Below, one piece after another: positions 1 through 8,496 of a DNA stretch of 48,347 nt (position 1 is its first letter; each line of letters starts with the position of its first letter). Origin of the DNA: Bacteroidota bacterium (GTDB taxonomy: Bacteria > Bacteroidota > Bacteroidia > Flavobacteriales > Weeksellaceae); NCBI GenBank assembly GCA_023386965.1, contig JAEWIR010000015.1:1-48347 (forward strand). The letters run 5' to 3'. A program made the position numbers and the translations under genes. The notes under the pieces are model-generated. The model was given only the letters and a program-made list of their open reading frames with translations, had not been told where the DNA came from and made no database searches.

Positions 1-834
1 CGTAGCGGTAATGTGGACGACAGAAGAGGTGCCGGGGGCGGAGGACTGCTGGTAGGCGGCGGATTAGGCTCTCTTATAATTGCCGCAATTGTATTTTTTC
101 TTGGGGGCGATCCGTCCGCAGTTCTCAACACCGGTGGATCTTCCTCCGCACAGACAGAACAGCGCGACCTGACGCAGGAAGAATTACAGGTAAGGGAATT
201 TGTGCAGATGCTGACGGCGGAAAACGAGCAGACCTGGGACAAAATATTTTCTGAAAACGGAATGCAGTACAGTCCGGCAAAAGTGGTTATGTTTGAAGGT
301 ATGACTCAGTCCGGATGCGGCACAGCGCAGGCGGCTATGGGACCTTTTTACTGTCCGGCCGATCAGTCCATCTATATGGATATGAGCTTTTTTTCTGAAT
401 TGCAAAGCCGCTTTGGCGCCCAGGTTACCGAATTCTCTGTAGCTTATGTCATGGCACATGAAATGGGCCACCACGTGCAGAATCTGCTCGGTACCCTTCA
501 GAAAACCGAACAGCTGAGAAGAAGTGGTAATTATTCTGAAAGCGAAATGAACCAAGTCTCAGTGGCTACGGAACTGCAGGCCGATTTCTATGCAGGGTTA
601 TGGGCACGGTACACCGAAAACCGTGAGAAGTTCCTGGAGCCCGGTGATCTGGAAGCAGCTATGAGTGCTGCAGAAGCAGTAGGCGATGATAATATCCAAA
701 AACGGTCTCAGGGATACGTAAACCAGGAAAGTTTTACCCACGGAAGTTCTGCGCAGCGTAAGCAATGGTTTATGAAAGGCTACAATACGGGTGACATAAG
801 GCAGGGCGATACCTTCAACGCTTTACTGAAGTAG
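1..834 (+). CDS. Neutral zinc metallopeptidase, YpfJ family (5' end cut by window)
   Basis: The reading frame is open from the first base, so the true start lies upstream of the window. The first visible residues, RSGNVDDRRG, match the Arg/Asp-rich stretch that usually follows the first few residues of this family; a GTG at 13 is internal. A Gly-rich stretch and one membrane segment (bases about 40-110) come next, then an extracytoplasmic domain. The zinc site is visible as HEMGHH (bases 457-474), followed by ELQADFYAGLW, whose Glu is the likely third ligand. The family is named from E. coli YpfJ; substrate is unknown. A hairpin terminator follows the stop codon. Family assignment is firm, function is not. 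Confidence 0.9.
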   Translation, partial: RSGNVDDRRGAGGGGLLVGGGLGSLIIAAIVFFLGGDPSAVLNTGGSSSAQTEQRDLTQEELQVREFVQMLTAENEQTWDKIFSENGMQYSPAKVVMFEGMTQSGCGTAQAAMGPFYCPADQSIYMDMSFFSELQSRFGAQVTEFSVAYVMAHEMGHHVQNLLGTLQKTEQLRRSGNYSESEMNQVSVATELQADFYAGLWARYTENREKFLEPGDLEAAMSAAEAVGDDNIQKRSQGYVNQESFTHGSSAQRKQWFMKGYNTGDIRQGDTFNALLK

Positions 835-850
835 ATTTCAACAAATTAAT

Positions 851-884
851 AATTCCTGCTTATATTTAGGCAGGAATTTTTATT
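851..884 (+). terminator. Rho-independent terminator of the metallopeptidase gene
   Basis: Bases 851-859 (AATTCCTGC) pair perfectly with 870-878, with a 10-base loop and a following T-rich run up to the next start codon. The loop contains TATATTTA, one mismatch from the -7 box TAnnTTTG, so the same DNA could also hold the promoter of the next gene. Confidence 0.75.
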
Positions 885-1421
885 ATGAGCCTGTATTTCA
901 TAGCTTTTGAACCACCACCTGAAATTGCAGAAAAAATCAGGGAGATTACAAAGGATTTCGCAGAGCGTTTTGGTGCAGAGCGCGCTCACAACAGTTTTCC
1001 GCACATTACGCTGATTCCTCCGTTCAATTATGACGGGCAAAATGAAAGTGAGGTGACAGGCAGATTGCTGAAAATGGAATTAACGGTGTCTCCGTTTGAG
1101 ATATATCTTAGGAATTTTAACTGCTTCAACAAACCTAAAAGTCCGGTGATTTTTCTGGAACCTGAGGCAAACACTACCCTTCAAAAACTGTATTTGGAGG
1201 TCAATGCGGCGATGTCTATATTCAATTATGCGCAGCATTTTCATCCGCACCTTACCGTGGCTTTTCGTGACCTAAGTCCACAGGCATTTATAAATGCCTG
1301 GAGCGAGTACCGTTATAAGAAAGCAGACTTTCATTTTCGGGTAGAAAGAATCAGCCTCTACAAACATTCTCACGGAAAGTGGTGTCCCGTTGTTCACCGT
1401 GATCTTCCTTCGGATAGATAA
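885..1421 (+). CDS. 2'-5' RNA ligase family protein (2H phosphoesterase)
   Basis: A 178-residue protein with both signature motifs of the 2H phosphoesterase superfamily: H40-I-T42 and H122-L-T124. In this fold the two His-x-Thr motifs form the catalytic site for 2',3'-cyclic phosphate or 2'-5' phosphodiester chemistry on RNA ends or nucleotides. Length fits the bacterial LigT/YjcG-like group. The ATG is at the end of the preceding terminator, with no Shine-Dalgarno sequence. It converges on the next gene with 32 bases between. The physiological substrate cannot be told from sequence. Confidence 0.85.
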   Translation: MSLYFIAFEPPPEIAEKIREITKDFAERFGAERAHNSFPHITLIPPFNYDGQNESEVTGRLLKMELTVSPFEIYLRNFNCFNKPKSPVIFLEPEANTTLQKLYLEVNAAMSIFNYAQHFHPHLTVAFRDLSPQAFINAWSEYRYKKADFHFRVERISLYKHSHGKWCPVVHRDLPSDR

Positions 1422-1445
1422 AAAAAGCCACCGTAATACGGTGGC
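1421..1445 (-). terminator. Terminator of the 559-residue protein gene
   Basis: Read on the minus strand, GCCACCGT (1445-1438) pairs with ACGGTGGC (1434-1427) around a 3-base loop and is followed by six U (A-run 1421-1426). The A-run overlaps the last base of the opposing gene's TAA. On the plus strand there is no U-run after the hairpin, so it serves mainly the minus-strand gene. Confidence 0.8.
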
Positions 1446-1453
1446 CGTGATAA

Positions 1454-3133
1454 TCAGATAGAATCTGCTGAGAGCAGTATTTTTTCCAGTATTTTCATCG
1501 TGATCATGTAGGTTGGTTTCACACCTGTAAGACCCAGGCCACCGGATGACAGGGTGGAGCCGGTTTCCAATGGATTATCAGATGCGTAGTAGGCATAGCA
1601 GACAAATAGATCGGGTGATATATGGTGTCTGATCTTGGAAGCTACCTGAATGGCCTTATGATAATGCGCACCTTCCATCTCCAGGCCTACGGCGTTCCAT
1701 GTAGTATTCATAAAATAACTGAGAATGTCTTTATTCTGTAGGGAAGTACCAAGAACCGTAATCATGGAACCTTCATACGCTTTAATCTCATCATCTTTGA
1801 AATCTTCAAGTTTCAGTGCGTTCTCAAATACGTAGTTGTCCGCTGTACCCTCGAAAATATGTGAGGTAGGGATCATTATGTCTCCTTTGCCACCCGTTAG
1901 TATTCCGGCTTTTCCCATTATGGAAATGGACTTCACCTTCATGGTATATACTTCCTGATTGTGCTCATACGGTCTAAGCAGTTCGTCCATAATTTCATAT
2001 GCCTGCTCGCCGAAAGCGTAATCAAAAACAAGGATTACATCATCTCCGTTATAGTTAATATTCTGAAAGGGCGTGTTCGTAAGGTCTGTTTTCTTTAAAT
2101 CAATGATTTGGACATCTATATTGCTTCCGCTGTTGTCATCAATATAAATAAGTCCCTGACTTTGGGAATGACTGAGAACTTTTTCCTGAAGTGACCGCTG
2201 GTTGCTGATTTCCTGATAAAAAGAATAATCGACTTCATCACTGGATTTCCGGCCTACAGCCTCATTTCCGTACAGCATGTTTTTTACTGAGTGCATATTT
2301 GCAGAAATGATATGCAGTGGGCGCATATGGAGATTATTGGTCACCAAAACTTCTTTTACGGCATTTGCCCATTTCTCGCCAAAAAGGTGGTGGCCTACAC
2401 GCTCCCTTAGGATCGCACTGAAATAAATTTCGCGCTCACGAATACCTTTCAGGTCGTCCAGGCTGGTCTTGCCCAGATAATAAATGATTTTAAAGAGGCG
2501 GTCAGGATTTTGGTCGTCACCAAAACTGTTGTACGCATGCAGAACTTCGTCAAAAGTCCGTCCCAAAAGAGAGGAGAGGTGGATCAGTGCCACTTCTTTC
2601 TCTTTACGGCTAAGTTTATTTTGGCCTTTGGCAACATCCTCAATGATTCTCCATGTCCTTGTGGGTTTGTAGTCCTCGTCTTTGCGGTAGCCAAGTTCAC
2701 GGATTTTATCGGCTTCTATATAAAGGAAGGTAAGGTGGGTGAGTATATCGTAGATTTCAGAACGGCCCAGCAAAACTTCAATGTTCATTTGCTGCTCATC
2801 AATGCGGTAGCAGTTCCGGCGACGCTTCTTTGGCACGATTACCTCAAAACTGCCTTTTTCAAAACCTTCATCTGATGTAAGATGCACAAATGCAGTTTCT
2901 TCAATTCCCGCCGGCAGGCGGTCCAGCACGTAAAGTAAACCGTCCAGCTCCACCTTATTGGATACGGCCATGGAACCGTATATTTCGGGAGAGATGACCA
3001 TTAAAAGATTTCGGATCGATTCGCCGGATACACCTCCGGGTTTAAAAAAACCTCTGTAAAAGAGGTGGCGCATGGTTACATAAAGGCGTTCAATTGCTTC
3101 TGTAGTTTCGCGGGCTCGTAGGTTTGTTGCCAT
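1454..3133 (-). CDS. Conserved 559-aa protein, nucleosidase/phosphorylase-like C-terminus (possibly DUF6909)
   Basis: From memory this corresponds to a Bacteroidota-specific family, probably DUF6909; I am only moderately sure of the number. Residues 1-300 are mixed helical with a basic patch (KKRRRN) near residue 103 and match no enzyme I know. The C-terminal half has features of the nucleoside phosphorylase/nucleosidase fold: MGKAGILTGGKGDIMIPTS (about 405-425), like the region of AMP nucleosidase and purine phosphorylases where the base and phosphate bind; GLEMEGAHY (about 490), like the ExEG motif binding ribose; and a late YASDNP segment, where such enzymes carry an Asp or Asn contacting the base. 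No signal peptide, so probably cytoplasmic. It stands alone between its own terminator and the promoter region of glnN. The activity is inferred only. Confidence 0.7.
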   Translation of the reverse strand: MATNLRARETTEAIERLYVTMRHLFYRGFFKPGGVSGESIRNLLMVISPEIYGSMAVSNKVELDGLLYVLDRLPAGIEETAFVHLTSDEGFEKGSFEVIVPKKRRRNCYRIDEQQMNIEVLLGRSEIYDILTHLTFLYIEADKIRELGYRKDEDYKPTRTWRIIEDVAKGQNKLSRKEKEVALIHLSSLLGRTFDEVLHAYNSFGDDQNPDRLFKIIYYLGKTSLDDLKGIREREIYFSAILRERVGHHLFGEKWANAVKEVLVTNNLHMRPLHIISANMHSVKNMLYGNEAVGRKSSDEVDYSFYQEISNQRSLQEKVLSHSQSQGLIYIDDNSGSNIDVQIIDLKKTDLTNTPFQNINYNGDDVILVFDYAFGEQAYEIMDELLRPYEHNQEVYTMKVKSISIMGKAGILTGGKGDIMIPTSHIFEGTADNYVFENALKLEDFKDDEIKAYEGSMITVLGTSLQNKDILSYFMNTTWNAVGLEMEGAHYHKAIQVASKIRHHISPDLFVCYAYYASDNPLETGSTLSSGGLGLTGVKPTYMITMKILEKILLSADSI

Positions 3134-3380
3134 AAATTATAGAGGGATATTTTCGTTAAAGTTATAATTAATGACGAACAAAGTTAATAAATTTTGAGTT
3201 AATTATTATTTAAGGATTGTAGCGTTTCATTTACCTGCTATTCCTGCTTTCGTTATCAAAAACTAAGAGGAATTCAGCCGTACCCCCTTGTTTTATGTAT
3301 TTGATACTTGAAAATGAATATATTTTTGATTCAGACCCCTTAAATATTTTACATTTTTAATTTCGTATCTCAAATTTGTA

Positions 3381-3388
3381 TAAATTTG
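3381..3388 (+). promoter_or_regulatory. -7 box of glnN
   Basis: TAAATTTG is an exact match to the Bacteroidota -7 consensus TAnnTTTG, 20 bases before the ATG at 3409. No convincing -33 TTG is visible at the usual spacing. It lies downstream of an in-frame ATG at 3376, ruling that start out. Confidence 0.75.
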
Positions 3389-3408
3389 CAGTATTAAAAA
3401 CACATTAT

Positions 3409-5610
3409 ATGTCCACTCTTAGATTCAATGCCTTAAAGGAACTTCCTTTCCGAAATTACAGAAAAGACAACGCGATTGTAGTTCCGGGAAAATTATCCGA
3501 ACTCTTCTGCGAGAATGTATTCTCCGAAGAAACCATGCGTGCTTACCTTACCAAGGAAGCTTTTACCTCTATACAGGATGCAATAAAAAGAGGGGCCAAG
3601 ACTCCGCGAAATATTGCGGATCAGATTGCGGTTGCGATGAAGGATTGGGCCCTGTCCAAAGGAGCCACTCACTACACGCACTGGTTTCAGCCGCTTACGG
3701 GTTCCACTGCCGAGAAGCATGACAGCTTTTTCACCCCTTTCGAGAGCGACCGCGCCATTGAACGCTTTAACGGCAGTATGCTGATTCAGCAGGAGCCTGA
3801 TGCTTCTTCCTTTCCAAACGGAGGAATAAGGAATACCTTTGAAGCACGCGGCTATACTGCCTGGGATCCAACATCACCGGCTTTCATCATTGGTACTACA
3901 TTGTGTATTCCGTCTATCTTTATCTCCTATACGGGCGAAACGCTTGATTATAAAACTCCGCTGCTACGCGCAATGCACGCTGTAGATGTTGCAGCTACAG
4001 ATATCTGCAGATCATACTTTGATAAGAATGTAACCAAGGTAATTCCCACTTTGGGTTGGGAGCAGGAATATTTCCTTGTAGACAGTGCACTTTATCAGTC
4101 CAGACCCGACCTGGTACTTACAGGTAAGACCATGTTGGGGCATTCGCCTGCAAAGGGTCAGCAGCTGGATGATCATTATTTTGGTTCCATCCCGACACGC
4201 GTAATGAATTTTATGAAGGAACTGGAAATAGAGTGTATGAAACTCGGTATTCCGGTGACTACACGTCATAACGAGGTAGCACCAAACCAGTTTGAGTTGG
4301 CACCGATGTTCGAGGAAACCAATGTGGCTGTAGACCATAACTCGCTGCTGATGGATATTATGGCCAGAGTGGCACACAAGCATCATTTCCATATCCTTTT
4401 CCACGAAAAACCTTTTGCCGGCGTAAACGGCAGTGGTAAGCATAACAACTGGTCATTGGCTACCGATACAGGTGAAAACCTGCTCAGTCCCGGCAAGAAC
4501 CCAAAGAAGAACCTTCAGTTCCTTACCTTTTTTGTTAATACACTGAAAGCAGTTCATGATTATGCCGATTTGCTTAGAGCAAGTATCGCATCTGCAAGTA
4601 ATGATCACCGTTTGGGTGCCAATGAGGCTCCGCCTGCGATTATCTCTGCTTTTATAGGCTCGCAGCTTTACTCTGTTCTGGAGGAGCTGGAAAAAGTAAC
4701 AGACGGTAAACTTAGCCCTGAAGAAAAAACAGACCTTAAACTTAACGTGGTGGGCAAAATTCCTGAGATACTTCTGGATAATACCGACCGTAACAGGACC
4801 TCACCCTTTGCCTTTACGGGTAATAAATTTGAATTCCGTGCCGTGGGTTCATCTGCAAACTGTGCAGAGCCTATGACAGCGCTTAACGCGATTGTAGCCA
4901 GACAGCTTACGGAATTTAAGAAAACTGTAGAGTTTAATATCGAGAAGAAAAACCTGAAAAAGGATGAAGCGATATTCAATACCCTGCGTGAGTATATCAA
5001 GGACTGCAAGAATATTATGTTCGAAGGCGACGGTTACTCGGACGATTGGGCTGTTGAGGCCGAAAAGAGAGGGATGAGTAATCTGAAGACCACACCCGAA
5101 GCCCTTAAGGAAGAGCTTAACCAAAAGTTTGTAGATCTTTATCAGGAGTTGGGAATTTTCAATCACAGGGAATTTGAGGCACGTAATGAAATCAAACTTG
5201 AAAAATATTCCGCAGTAATTGATATTGAAGCGAAAGTGCTTTCCGATATTGCCCGTAACCATATTATTCCGGCCGCGCTGAACTATCAGAACAGGCTGAT
5301 TGAGAATGTTAAAGGACTGAAAGAAATTTTTGGGGAGGAGGAATTTAAACCACTGGCAAAAGAACAGATGGAATTAATCAAATCTATTTCTGCAAATGTA
5401 TCCCAAATTAAAACCGGCGTAGACGAATTGCTGCGGGCTAAAGAAGCTGCGAGAGCCACCACGGGGAGCCAGGAACAGGCCGAGATGTTCTGTAATGATG
5501 TAGTGCCGCGCTTTGAAAAAATCCGTACAGCAAGTGATGAACTGGAAATGATGGTTGACGATGAACTTTGGCCAATGACCAAATACCGCGAATTGCTTTT
5601 TACCAGATAA
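3409..5610 (+). CDS. glnN: Glutamine synthetase, type III (GlnN)
   Basis: Makes glutamine from glutamate, ammonia and ATP in the cytoplasm and is the main ammonium-assimilating enzyme in many Bacteroidota. At 733 residues it has the length of the type III family (about 700-730), far longer than type I. The N-terminus MSTLRFNALKELPFRNYR is typical. Recognisable catalytic-domain blocks include GWEQEYFLVD, HNEVAPNQFELAP and GSGKHNNWS. I start at 3409 because the -7 box lies at 3381-3388; an in-frame ATG at 3376 would be upstream of the transcription start. A strong terminator follows, so it is monocistronic. No PII gene is adjacent. Sometimes named glnA in annotations. Confidence 0.97.
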   Translation: MSTLRFNALKELPFRNYRKDNAIVVPGKLSELFCENVFSEETMRAYLTKEAFTSIQDAIKRGAKTPRNIADQIAVAMKDWALSKGATHYTHWFQPLTGSTAEKHDSFFTPFESDRAIERFNGSMLIQQEPDASSFPNGGIRNTFEARGYTAWDPTSPAFIIGTTLCIPSIFISYTGETLDYKTPLLRAMHAVDVAATDICRSYFDKNVTKVIPTLGWEQEYFLVDSALYQSRPDLVLTGKTMLGHSPAKGQQLDDHYFGSIPTRVMNFMKELEIECMKLGIPVTTRHNEVAPNQFELAPMFEETNVAVDHNSLLMDIMARVAHKHHFHILFHEKPFAGVNGSGKHNNWSLATDTGENLLSPGKNPKKNLQFLTFFVNTLKAVHDYADLLRASIASASNDHRLGANEAPPAIISAFIGSQLYSVLEELEKVTDGKLSPEEKTDLKLNVVGKIPEILLDNTDRNRTSPFAFTGNKFEFRAVGSSANCAEPMTALNAIVARQLTEFKKTVEFNIEKKNLKKDEAIFNTLREYIKDCKNIMFEGDGYSDDWAVEAEKRGMSNLKTTPEALKEELNQKFVDLYQELGIFNHREFEARNEIKLEKYSAVIDIEAKVLSDIARNHIIPAALNYQNRLIENVKGLKEIFGEEEFKPLAKEQMELIKSISANVSQIKTGVDELLRAKEAARATTGSQEQAEMFCNDVVPRFEKIRTASDELEMMVDDELWPMTKYRELLFTR

Positions 5611-5632
5611 TTCACCGCATTATTTTATCAAT

Positions 5633-5663
5633 AATCCCGCCCTTTCTGTGGCGGGATTTTTTT
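5633..5663 (+). terminator. Terminator of glnN
   Basis: AATCCCGCC (5633-5641) pairs perfectly with GGCGGGATT (5650-5658) around an 8-base loop, and a T run continues to 5663. Confidence 0.92.
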
Positions 5664-5999
5664 GATAGCAGGGAGCTGATTGCAATAACCGTGCAATTGC
5701 CTAATAATTAGTCGGATAGAAAAATTTCTATTTATTGAATTATAGATGGATTTTATATAATTAATAGATTTAGCAGATGAAATGTTAAGGAATCTTAATA
5801 AAATTAAAGCCGCAAATCCCTGTTTATGGGGATTGCGGCTGTTATTTATTTAACATAGCGCTTTATTGTGTTAAAATCTGTTAAACCAAGAAGCAGGAAT
5901 AAGGCAAAAAACGCCTGTTAGGGCCCTTTTATATAATTTTGCCCTGCATTTCAATCACAACGATATGGTTTTAATGCTTCAAAAATTTAAAAGATAGAT
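5664..5999. other. Gene-free stretch with an orphan hairpin
   Basis: No plausible coding frame. A strong hairpin occupies 5808-5840: AGCCGCA pairs with TGCGGCT, extended inward by ATCCC/GGGAT with one bulged A, loop about 8 bases, followed by TTATTTATTT. It is separate from the glnN terminator 150 bases upstream, so it might end a small RNA; no clear promoter for one was found. The rest is AT-rich and ends in the nlpC-type gene's promoter and leader. Confidence 0.5.
5934..5941 (+). promoter_or_regulatory. -7 box of the NlpC/P60 lipoprotein gene
   Basis: TAATTTTG exactly matches TAnnTTTG. It gives a leader of about 50 bases before the ATG at 6000, longer than for most genes here. Confidence 0.65.
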
Positions 6000-6698
6000 A
6001 TGAAGAAAAGCGTTTTACTTTACTTTACTGTACTTACTTCAATTTTTACTTTGCAGTCCTGTGTAACTAATTACGTTGTAGCCGAACCAGCTCTATATTC
6101 TAAAGAATACAAATCGAATGCCAAAATTTCTTCCGCTGATGTTAAAAGGATGGAGGAAAACAAGCAGACCTTGATCAACAGTTTTGCTTCAGAAAAGTCT
6201 ACAAAAATGGCGATCCTGAACAACCTGGAGAAGAAGGCGGAAATGGTGAAAGCTATTAAATTCGCCAAGACCATTGACGGAATCATTGAAGAAGCTACAA
6301 CCTACCTGGGTACACCTTACAGATATGGTGGTACAACCAGAAGCGGGATTGACTGCTCTGCGTTTGTTCTTTCAGTTTTCGGTTCAGCTGCCGGCGTAAA
6401 TTTGCCCAGAGTGGCTGCTTCGCAGGCGCAGGAAGGCGAGAAAGTTGAAAAAACGGAACTGCAGCGCGGCGATTTGGTGTTCTTTTCACAGGGACGCGGT
6501 CGTATTTCACACGTAGGTATTGTGGAGAATGTAACAGAAGATGGAGATGTGAAATTTATTCACGCAGCCACTTCCAGAGGTGTAATGGTTTCTTCTCTTA
6601 ATGATAAATACTGGGGTCCCCGATACAGATTTGCGAAAAGAATACTGAACCCGGATTTAGTTTCAGCTCAGGAAAACTTTGCCGGAACACTGAATTAA
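6000..6698 (+). CDS. NlpC/P60 family lipoprotein, cell-wall peptidase
   Basis: A 232-residue lipoprotein: hydrophobic signal 1-20 with lipobox LQSC (Cys21). Residues 95-215 form an NlpC/P60 domain with catalytic Cys119 in GIDCSAF, His171 in RISHVGIV and His188 in FIHAATS as the third position. Such enzymes cut gamma-D-Glu to diamino acid bonds in peptidoglycan stem peptides. Residues 40-90 are a charged helix that could be a spacer. It is monocistronic, between its own -7 box and a strong terminator. The ATG is preceded by an A-rich leader and no Shine-Dalgarno sequence. The exact bond cut is inferred from the family. Confidence 0.93.
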   Translation: MKKSVLLYFTVLTSIFTLQSCVTNYVVAEPALYSKEYKSNAKISSADVKRMEENKQTLINSFASEKSTKMAILNNLEKKAEMVKAIKFAKTIDGIIEEATTYLGTPYRYGGTTRSGIDCSAFVLSVFGSAAGVNLPRVAASQAQEGEKVEKTELQRGDLVFFSQGRGRISHVGIVENVTEDGDVKFIHAATSRGVMVSSLNDKYWGPRYRFAKRILNPDLVSAQENFAGTLN

Positions 6699-6723
6699 TT
6701 GACTCTTATTATACAGCTTACTG

Positions 6724-6751
6724 CGTCTGACCCCCGGTCAGACGTTTTTTT
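6724..6751 (+). terminator. Terminator of the NlpC/P60 gene
   Basis: CGTCTGACC (6724-6732) pairs perfectly with GGTCAGACG (6736-6744), loop CCC, then seven T. Confidence 0.93.
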
Positions 6752-7266
6752 ATGTAAAGGGGGATTACCAGGTGCTGGTTATTGCTTCGCATATGATGAG
6801 GAAACATTACTGATCGGTGTCTGCAGGTCAGTTAAAGCATTTCATAATTATACGTTTTCGCACCAGTACCGCCATGTCCGGTGCCTGTACCGAAAATATC
6901 TGCTCTAATTCCGCCCTTCCAGGGTGTTTTTATATTTTCTGTGTACTCTTGCCGAGATGGTATGGCTGAAGTTGCAAATGAAGCACATAGATTGAAATTG
7001 GGCAGGCGTGACTAAAATTCAGAAAACACTCATCGCTGTTACCGAACTCAGGGTTTTACGTGATGTAGGCGCATTGAGCAGCTGCCCTCAGGCCGTAAGT
7101 GGGTCCGCAGGAAGAATATAGGTGATTTGTTTAGAAAAGTGAATCACTGAACTGAGATTGCCACTGTTCTGCTCAGCAGTGGGGTGCGTAAAGCTGTAAA
7201 GGTTTAACTGTATAAACGACGTAAAAGGCCGTAATCAGGATTCAGCAGGAGCGGATAATCAAATCC
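6752..7266. other. 515-base stretch without a recognisable gene
   Basis: The only open frame (6699-6908, plus) runs through the terminator just upstream and resembles nothing I know. No RNA gene fold is apparent; small self-complementary stretches such as CCACTG/CAGTGG near 7160-7181 are short. Base composition is less AT-rich than a usual intergenic region here. It may be a decayed gene remnant or a recombination scar. It ends at the 3' end of rodA, for which I see no clear terminator. Confidence 0.4.
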
Positions 7267-8496
7267 CTAGACCAGTGAATTCTTATCCATATAATTCAGC
7301 TTGAAAAATATGAAAGTCATTGTGGAAAAAGCGAGCAGTGAACTGCCGCCATAACTGAAATAGGGCAAAGGAATACCTACAGTCGGGAAAAGGCCCATAA
7401 CCATGCCTATATTGATGCTGAAGTGCATGAGCAGGATAGAAGCCAAACAGTATCCAAAGATTCGGTTAAAGGCGGTTTTCTGGTTCTCAGCCAGGTAGTA
7501 TATTCGGCCAATATAGAGTGCGTACGCCAGAACGAGTACGGAACTGCCCAGGAAACCCCATTCTTCGCCTACTGTACAGAAAATGTAATCCGTTTCCTGT
7601 TCAGGAACAAATTTACCCTGAGTAACCGATCCCTGTCTGTAACCTTTGCCGGTTAATCCGCCGGAACCTATTGCAGTTTTTGAGTAAAGAAGGTTGTAGC
7701 CCGAAGTGTCGCGAAATGCCTTCTCTCCTTTATATAACACTTCTATTCTTTCCCGCTGGTGTTTGGGCAGCTTTTCCAGTACATGTGGCGTAGCGAAGGC
7801 TATACCGCTTAAAATGGCCACAATAAATCCAAAAGTACCTATGCTGATCACATTCCAGGAAATATTCCGGAAGTTAAAAAGGAGATACAATCCGGAAAGT
7901 ACCAGAATTCCTATGAATACATACAGCGGATCTACGGCTATGGAAATCAGGAAAACAGCAGCGAGGATAAGACCTACCCCAAAGAACCAGCCATTTAACC
8001 CCTCACGGTAGAGCGCAATAAAAAATGCCGTGAAAACCAGCACAGATCCTACGTCGGGAATGGCCAGTACCACTAAAGCCGGTACTGCTACAATTGCGAG
8101 AGTGGTATACAGGGATTTACGGTTATTCAGGTTAAAATCGGGTCCCGCAACATAGTTTGCAAGCATAAGTGCCGTACCGATTTTGGCAAATTCAACGGGC
8201 TGCATGGTGAAGCCACCGAAACGGTACCAGTTTTTCTGGCCCAGAATTTCGGTGCCGAAAGGGAAAAGTCCCAGCAGAAGTAATATTCCGGCGATGTAGA
8301 AAACACCCGAGAGATTTTCAAACAGTTTTGTACGTGCGAGAAAGATAAAAATTCCAACAGCACATGAAATCCCAAAAAACAGCAGCTGTTTGTTGCCCAG
8401 GCTGTTATCTACACTGTAAATATTTGCTATGGCAAAGAGGCAGATTAAAAAATACAACCCCAGTCCTAATTTGTCTATACCTTCTGCCCACTTCAT
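7267..8496 (-). CDS. rodA: Rod-shape-determining protein RodA (SEDS glycosyltransferase)
   Basis: A SEDS-family peptidoglycan polymerase of the cell-elongation machinery, working with PBP2 in the inner membrane. The 409-residue protein has about ten hydrophobic segments. Characteristic blocks are QPVEFAKIG (about 96-104), IPDVGSVLVF, the extracellular loop with SKTAIGSGGLTGKGYRQGS and EQETDYIF, and the C-terminal GLFPTVGIPLPYFSYGGSS. The start codon overlaps the stop of mrdA by four bases (ATGA), so it is translationally coupled and last in the operon. Context separates it from FtsW: it follows mreBCD-mrdA rather than sitting in a division gene cluster. Confidence 0.96.
   Translation of the reverse strand: MKWAEGIDKLGLGLYFLICLFAIANIYSVDNSLGNKQLLFFGISCAVGIFIFLARTKLFENLSGVFYIAGILLLLGLFPFGTEILGQKNWYRFGGFTMQPVEFAKIGTALMLANYVAGPDFNLNNRKSLYTTLAIVAVPALVVLAIPDVGSVLVFTAFFIALYREGLNGWFFGVGLILAAVFLISIAVDPLYVFIGILVLSGLYLLFNFRNISWNVISIGTFGFIVAILSGIAFATPHVLEKLPKHQRERIEVLYKGEKAFRDTSGYNLLYSKTAIGSGGLTGKGYRQGSVTQGKFVPEQETDYIFCTVGEEWGFLGSSVLVLAYALYIGRIYYLAENQKTAFNRIFGYCLASILLMHFSINIGMVMGLFPTVGIPLPYFSYGGSSLLAFSTMTFIFFKLNYMDKNSLV

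Noticed and set aside
13..834. GTG at 13 as the start of the metallopeptidase
   Set aside because: The frame is open to base 1 and the residues before it match the family N-terminal region, so the gene is cut by the window edge.
2510..2875. Plus-strand frame of 121 codons with hydrophobic residues
   Set aside because: Antisense to the 559-residue protein gene; composition typical of a shadow frame.
3376..3408. 11-residue extension of glutamine synthetase
   Set aside because: It begins upstream of and overlaps the -7 box; relatives start with MSTLRFNALKE.
6699..6908. Open frame of 69 codons after the NlpC/P60 gene
   Set aside because: It runs through the perfect terminator hairpin at 6724-6751 and has no recognisable protein features.
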